A stretch of 64,000 bases of DNA from Clavulina sp. PMI_390 (Eukaryota > Basidiomycota > Agaricomycetes > Cantharellales > Hydnaceae). A program made the position numbers and the translations under genes. Positions 58,601 to 64,000 of the stretch are shown here, piece by piece. The stretch covers positions 21,715 to 85,714 of the forward strand of contig WIDE01000031.1 of NCBI GenBank assembly GCA_015039315.1, written 5' to 3'. Positions within the stretch are counted from its first letter, which is position 1. Each line of letters begins with the position of its first letter. The notes beneath the pieces are model-generated. The model was not told where the DNA came from. It did not search any database and saw nothing but the letters and a program-made list of their open reading frames with translations.

Positions 58601-60370
58601 GATGATGTCTTTAGACAGCGACGTCCGAGACACACAGGTGATTACTACTGTGATGTCTGCTGGGGATGAAGATGGAGTGGATAGCCCCAATGTTATGACT
58701 CCGGTACATGGCCCGAGTACATCCATCGCCAATGGTACCGCTGTTCGTGGGGCGGTGGCTCCTGCTGTCACCCAGTCTGCGCCTACCAGCCGCCCAGCTT
58801 CTCCAGCGCCCACCCCTACCCCAGCGGCCCAACGACCCTCTTCTCCCCGTCCTGTATCTCCTGGGCCTGCTCAGTCCGCAACTGCATCCTCGTCCCAACC
58901 TGCTGGCGAATCTTCTAAACCCTCACTATTCCCATATACGACCTTCCAGCAACTTTCCTTTGCGCCAAACTTCCCCCTTGCCGTCATCGCTGACGAGTAT
59001 ATCATACCCCCCACATATCTCGACTTTGATGCTTATCAGAAGGAACATGAGGCAGGCCTTGATATCACTGAGATCTCTACGCCTGTGCCACCTGCAGCCA
59101 GTATCCCTAATGGGGAGTCGAGCGAGGCAGAACCAGCCTCGACAGCTGAAGCGACGACGACGACGCCGACGACGACTGACGTTCCAGCTTCAGAGGACGC
59201 CTCAATACCAAAGGAGCCTCCTGGACTACCGAAGCCGCCCCCCAGGTGGGTGTATCGGGACCCCAAGGGCATCCTACGAGGTAAGTTGGCAGTTCTATCA
59301 TCGAACCATGACATCAATTGACGATTATATTATCAGGCCCTTGGGAAGCTGATGTGATGCAGAACTGGCTCCGTGATGGCTATTTGCCCTCTACCTTGCC
59401 ACTGCGTAGGGAAACTGAGACGACCTTCGTCACGCTCAAGGAGCTCCTCGAAGCCCACGGTGACAATGACAATGTGTTCTTCACCGACCCCGCCGCTCCG
59501 TCCCCAGCTGCAACCACCTCGACGCAACCAGCTACCTCGGTGACGTCAACCTCAACCTCAACCTCATCGTCGACGCCAACGCCTGCCTCTGCTCCCACTG
59601 TGCTTTCGCCTTGGATCCCCGTACCAAATACCCTCCTTCCTCCAACATCCCTTTTACAGCAACCGAGATATTTCGGCCCGCCGGCGCTCTTCTTCACTAC
59701 CCGGGGCGGTCACAGCACGGCAATTGTTGATGCTCGTGGCCGGTCTGTCTTAAAGGGTCGCGTCATGTGGTCAACAGACGAGACTGATGACAGCCCGCTT
59801 GCTGGACCTGGACCTACGCCCGTGCTTGGTGATGTCAAGCGTATCGAGGCATTTGACACGCGCGGGAGTCGGGCGGTCGTTGTTGCTCTCCGTCAAGGCG
59901 GCCTGGAAGCAGTTGACATGGGCGACGCACTGTTCCAGCCTGGTGACGAGTCACGACCCCACCTTCCCATGTTTATTTCCCCCGCTTCGTCGACTGGGCG
60001 GAGGAAGAACTGGACGTGGCACTTGGGTTCTGCTGTAGAGGACATCTCCTCACGGTTCGCCCAGACGAGGTTGGGTCGCAGGACTGGTCCTTCGCTGCTC
60101 CCCAACCCTAATGCAAGCACTGGGAATGGGCACGCATTGAGCCCAGGGTCTTCTTCGAATGCTCATGGTGTGCGTCGTTCTGCCTCTGCTCGTCGCGTAC
60201 GTAGAGATGAGGATCGATCTGGCCCCGCACCTCCCAGTGTACCACCGTTGGCGAATGCGCTCTCCCCAGACGAGGATATCTTGTTCTTGGGCCGCAATCG
60301 CGATCGCGTGTACATGTGTGAGCGTAATGCCGATTCATTCCGGATTCTCCAGCTGTCGGCCCTCGAGTAA
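55692..60370 (+). CDS. Large protein with CNH-like segments, a long disordered insert and a GYF domain
   Basis: 1519 residues from exons 55692-58225, 58289-59280 and 59337-60370, which sum in frame. After a Pro-rich start, residues about 50-165 resemble a citron-homology (CNH) beta-propeller segment (FLLLCHNQGLDVLPL, VVVMEERGVLVAIAGR, VRVYALEEVRKAVEWR). About 650 residues of Pro/Ser/Thr-rich disorder follow. CNH-like strands resume at about 820-950 (YVKLPGTQKSLMIKAVE, FLAILCGENGEKVELFAGTYR, GDDLVELFLMFNQNVFGLEP) and at about 1040-1080 (FQQLSFAPNFPLAVIADEYI). Residues 1165-1192 match the GYF consensus: W-V-Y, seven residues, G-P-W, M, W, then G-Y-L. The last part again resembles beta-propeller strands (PALFFTTRGGHSTAIVDARG). 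CNH domains bind small GTPases in relatives; GYF domains bind Pro-rich peptides. Function is unknown. Confidence 0.7.
59247..59440 (+). other. GYF-like domain within the CNH protein, split by an intron
   Basis: Codons for WVYRDPKGILR end exon 2, and exon 3 continues GPWEADVMQNWLRDGYLPS. The spacing of W-x-Y, G-P-W, M-x-x-W and G-Y-L fits the GYF proline-peptide binding motif W-x-Y-x(6-11)-G-P-F-x4-M-x2-W-x3-G-Y-F. Phe is replaced by Trp in GPF and by Leu in GYF, which is tolerated in some members. LPLRRETETTFVTLKELLEAHG fits the following strand and helix. Confidence 0.65.
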
Positions 60371-61000
60371 GACGGGGGAAGGTCTGGTGACGACTTCTTT
60401 ATATATCTAACTTCACCCATTATCCAAATCTCACTATTTATTTCCCATATTCCCTTCACATTCCGTTAGTGTCATGCATTGAGTGCTTGCATACTTCTCC
60501 ATATGCGCTTATTCACATTTTACTACCACTTCTGCTGCTGGACATCTTTGCTTCGCATTGCTTTCAAAGCCCCCTGTAGCTACTACTTTTTACTTTTCAT
60601 TCATCGCAATCAATACATACCTCACACCATCGTATACATACTCACCGCAAGAGTGCGTCATCGAGCCTTCTCCAACTGTGGGAATTGCCTCACACTCATA
60701 AACAACACCTCGGAAACTCCTTCCAAGGTCGCGATGGGGCGTTCGTCGATGTCACAGCCATGGCTCTCCTCACTTGCTCTTTGTAAAACAAAATATATCG
60801 GCATATGTGTCATGAATGGCGTTTTGCACGTCTCGTACTTTTTTCCTTTGCTTGACCGCTGGTCCAGATCTTTCTCCCGCGCATAAGCGAGAGGAGACTC
60901 AATAGAGCGCGGGGTAGAAATTTTTGGTCATATACTCACCGTTTTCAGACAAAAGTTTTTCTCATCCCACTACTCCGTAAACCATACTTCCACCCCCTCG
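60371..61000. other. Intergenic region between the CNH-GYF gene and the MFS transporter
   Basis: 630 bp, pyrimidine-rich on the + strand, as expected for a 3' UTR followed by a fungal promoter. Nothing else recognised. Confidence 0.4.
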
Positions 61001-63142
61001 ATGTCGTCTCCAACGTCCGCCACGAGAGACCATTCTCCCAGCAGCTCTGTGCACTTGCAGTATCCTCCTCGACCAGTGCTTGTCGATTCAAGGACTTCAC
61101 AGACTAGTCGCACTGGATCGTCTACCCCAGTTGCATCGAATGACCTTGAGATCACCGATCCTCTCTATGAACTCATGAATGATAACGCAATACAACAGGC
61201 CTTTGAGCTTGAGCCTGTCGATCATGGGCGCGGGGCTTGGTCCGTCCTCATTATCACTCGATTTTGGCTCGTTTCTGACTCGTGATCCTTACAGGACCTT
61301 CGTTGCGTGTTCTTTTGTGATGGAAGTTGTTGCCATTGGATTCCCTTCGTCGTGAGTATTGCGCTTTTTAGCTTTAGCCTTGTCTCTCATTGCTCTCCGC
61401 CACTGCCCCTCGGTAGATTCGGTGTCTTCCAAGATTACTATGTCAAGAACCCACCGTTTGACCATGCCTCGGAAGCCGCAATCAACTCAATTGGCACCAT
61501 TGCACTCGCGCTTCAGTACACTGTTATTATTTGGGTGATTTCTCTATATCACAAATATCCCCAGTGGTCGAAAACTATGACATTTTTGGGGTTGGTGACG
61601 TGCGCGCTCTCTCTGCTGCTCGCCAGCTTTGCCAATGCCGTGAGTTTCCCACTTATGATGCATTTATCTTGTCTTTCCATTTTGGTCCTCTGACCATTTC
61701 CTTCAATACCGATTAGGTCTGGGAGCTGATCCTTTCCCAAGGAGTCATGTTCGGGATCGGGGCCTCATTTCTTTACGCCCCAGTTTTGGTTTACGTGAGT
61801 CACCCCCAACCTTATCCCGAGTATGGCCCCTGATGATCACTATCCGCGTCGGGACGTACCTAGATATCGGAATGGTTCGTGGAACGAAGAGCATTCGCAG
61901 CCTCTATCATATTTGGTAAGATTTGCAACGCGTCACGAGACTGTCGATGATGGCATTAACACAAATCTCCTGACTCGTTTTACGGCAAGCACAGCTGGAA
62001 CGGCCCTTGGTGAGTTGTGCCACCCTGTCGGCGTGGGTACACGTGGCTGCCCCAGCTGACGCTACGCTCTCGTCATCCTCACAGGCGGCGCCGTGTTTCC
62101 TTTTGTGATTAATTCGTTGATTCAACATGTTGGTCTGCGGAAATCACTCATCATTCTTGCGGGGGCTATTTTGAGTATCGGAGGCCTTGTGGTACCTGGG
62201 ATGAAGTATGTAGAAAAATTAGCGCTCACTAAATTGCTTACCCTTGTTCTGATCCTCCTTGTACTAGGCCTCGAGTACCTGTTGCAACAGCGACAGCAAG
62301 GTCATCCAGAGCTAGGCATGCTCAAGGATCGTATAGGAACTACGATTACCGCGTCCTCAAGCGACCCATCTTCTATGTGTTGTCTCTGACTGTCATGAGC
62401 CAATCGTTCGGATACTATCCCGTTCCATTCTATCTTCCAACATATGCCACTGCAGCCGGTCTGTCCACCTCTACCGGTACCTCTGCGCTTGCTGTGTTCA
62501 ACTTGAGCACTGTTGTTGGTCAGTGCACAAGTGTGGTCTGTCACTCAGTAAACTGACCCCGGTCATTGTGTAGGGCAAGTCATTGCTGGGTATATCTACA
62601 ACAAGCTCGGATATGGCCCTCTCATGGTGTTGTCAGCAACTGGAAGTGCAGCCGCTGCGTGGTTGATCTGGGGATTCGCGCATTCGGCAGGAGTTCTTTT
62701 CGTGTTTGCCGCCGTGTTTGGGAGCATCGTATGTACCTTGGTCGTCAGACTCGATTTGCATGACTGACCTTCATCCTATAGAGCGGAGCGTTCAATACCA
62801 CATACGTTCCAGCAAGCTCCGATCTGGCTGAACAAAGTAAATCACTTTCTCCTATACAAATTCTCTTTATTGACTTTTGTCCATTTTCTCACATCAGGCC
62901 CTGAAGAAGTCAGCTTCATCATGGGAGCTCTAGGAATCTTCAAGTCGATCGCTATTATCGGCGGCCCCTTAGTCTCCTCTGCACTCCACTCGACTTCTAG
63001 CCTCTATGTCTCTGCGGCTGGGTCAGTTCCACGTTATGGTGGATACGGTTTCACTAGCGTTATTGTGTTTGTAGGGAGCGTACTAACAGCCACCTGCTTT
63101 GGCGGGTTGTTGACGATGTTCCTGCGCGTGAAGGGACATTGA
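61001..63142 (+). CDS. MFS monocarboxylate transporter-like permease (MCT / SLC16 type)
   Basis: Proton-linked uptake or export of monocarboxylates or related solutes is typical of the family; the substrate is unknown. Start ATG 61001 with a Ser/Thr-rich cytosolic N-terminus of about 70 residues. At least nine introns. Helix blocks in order: FGVFQDYYVKNPPFDHASE (the MCT FG-x-F-x-x-Y signature), INSIGTIALALQYTVIIWVI, TMTFLGLVTCALSLLLASFA, LSQGVMFGIGASFLYAPVLV, then EWFVERRAFAASIIFG, the family motif after helix 4. GGAVFPFVINSLIQHVGLRKS, FYVLSLTVMSQSFGYYPVPFYLP, GQVIAGYIYNKLGYGPLMV, PEEVSFIMGALGIFKSIAIIGGPLVSSAL and a final helix to the stop at 63142 follow. The part of exon 1 near 61240-61420, where helix 1 should lie, is hard to splice by eye. 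Downstream of the CNH-GYF gene, same strand, no operon implied. Confidence 0.8.
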
Positions 63143-63329
63143 TGTCGCGCCCGAAAAGATTATCTCGCGATAATTAATCCTCTCCTATCGTATCTATGGA
63201 CTCGTAGGATCGCGACGCCTTGTATAATACTGATGTCAGTGCGAGCACTGGAAATCTCAATTGGTCACGTGGATCATTGACATGCTGGAGCCGATGGCCG
63301 AACAACTTTACTGAGTAGCACCTGTGGTT

Positions 63330-64000
63330 ATGGTGCTAATTTCAACAGCAGGGGGCACTGGTTCCAAACAGTCAAATGTCCTCACCCGATTTCCGGTGGA
63401 AATATGGCTTCGGATTGCTGAGGCCCTTGATGTGAAGTCAGTGATCAGATTATCATGGGTAAGAACCCATGAACGAGCGTCCACCCCTCACTTCCTTACT
63501 ATGCCTTTTTAGACTTGCAAGTCACTCTCTAGATTAGCCAAATCACATCGATCGCTATGGATTCACCTTATTAAAACCTCATTAAGTGAGGATGGTCTGC
63601 AAGGTGTTCCACTGGAAGCACTCCTTGTCGCGCCTATGGACATGCAATATCTCGCTCGTTACGCAAGTCGCAAAGTGCGACTTGTTTCTCATTTCCTTAG
63701 AGGACCTTCCCTCACTCGTGCTACCCGCCATGACCTTTCTCTGCCACAGCAAATGGGTCCACAAATGGACGGCTTTGAGTTTCCATATCTCACAGCACTT
63801 CTCCCAGGTGGGAGATGGATGGTGTCGTTGGGTATAGACTCGGCGGAGACGTGGGTTATCATGTGCTGGGATCTTACGGTACCTGTTGTTCAAGGGACAC
63901 CTAGTCAGAGCGACCCGCAAGAGCCAGTCTCCTTCCTCCCACTGCCATCAGAAGATGATTCTGCTCCGGAACTCATGTTCGAGCACGTATCATGGGACCC
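63330..64000 (+). CDS. F-box domain protein, 5' part (runs off the window)
   Basis: Start ATG 63330 (an alternative reading starts just upstream). The F-box core VLTRFPVEIWLRIAEALDVKSVIRLSW is interrupted by a 53-bp intron (GTAAGA at 63460 to TTTAG at about 63512) and continues TCKSLSRLAKSHRSLWIHLIK. This reading frame stays open to the end of the window at about 64000. The downstream part (QYLARYASRKVRLVSHFL, FPYLTALLPGGRWMVSLG) is unlike the leucine-strand bodies of the other F-box genes here and recalls F-box proteins with a beta-propeller-like C-terminus. The C-terminus is outside the window. Confidence 0.75.

Overview
The window is nuclear DNA from a filamentous basidiomycete, most likely an Agaricomycete. 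Genes carry many short GT-AG introns, and the gene families are typical of that group: DUF6534 membrane proteins, Agaricomycete-type F-box proteins with a conserved W-x-C-S-x-W-R core, CPL1-like cysteine-rich secreted proteins, PDR-type ABC transporters and a GH30 enzyme with a fungal CBM1. Three CPL1-like paralogues and an expanded F-box family would suit a Ceratobasidiaceae (Rhizoctonia-like) genome, but this is inferred from gene content alone. No rRNA, tRNA, CRISPR array or complete transposon was recognised. There is one assembly gap of 606 N (11053-11658).

Layout. 359-7894 (+): a PDR/ABCG full transporter gene, broken inside nucleotide-binding domain 1 by about 1.4 kb of foreign sequence. 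9226-10054 (-): a GNAT acetyltransferase. 10.1-13.9 kb: gene-poor, with the gap and a 232-bp tandem duplication. 13963-15412 (+): first CPL1-like secreted protein. About 16.5-18.4 kb (-): GH30 glycosidase with CBM1. 19.4-29.5 kb: six F-box genes, arranged as a tandem pair, one reverse-strand gene and a tandem triplet. 29901-35900 (-): a second, apparently intact copy of the PDR transporter. 37969-39022 (-) and 44648-45700 (-): second and third CPL1-like genes, with a seven-helix DUF6534 gene (41783-43964, +) between them. 47527-48875 (+): kappa-class GST/DsbA-like protein. 49105-50616 (-): unknown Ser/Pro-rich protein. 51776-53215 (+): a seventh F-box gene. 53844-55081 (-): IMP4, a core ribosome-biogenesis gene. 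55229-55582 (+): a possible small Ser-rich GPI-type protein. 55692-60370 (+): a large protein with CNH-like segments and a GYF-like domain. 61001-63142 (+): monocarboxylate-type MFS transporter. From 63330 (+): an F-box gene running off the window.

The first 46 kb is accessory in character: duplicated efflux pumps, secreted Cys-rich proteins, a carbohydrate-active enzyme and ubiquitin-ligase receptors. From about 47 kb onward it mixes in conserved housekeeping genes. No single pathway is evident. Efflux, secreted effector-like proteins and hemicellulose or galactan attack fit a plant-associated or saprotrophic lifestyle. The most notable items are the split PDR copy, whose insert happens to be bounded by in-frame splice-like signals; the CNH-GYF combination; the conserved micro-exon in the CPL1-like genes; the F-box array; and the IMP4 start codon standing alone in its own exon.
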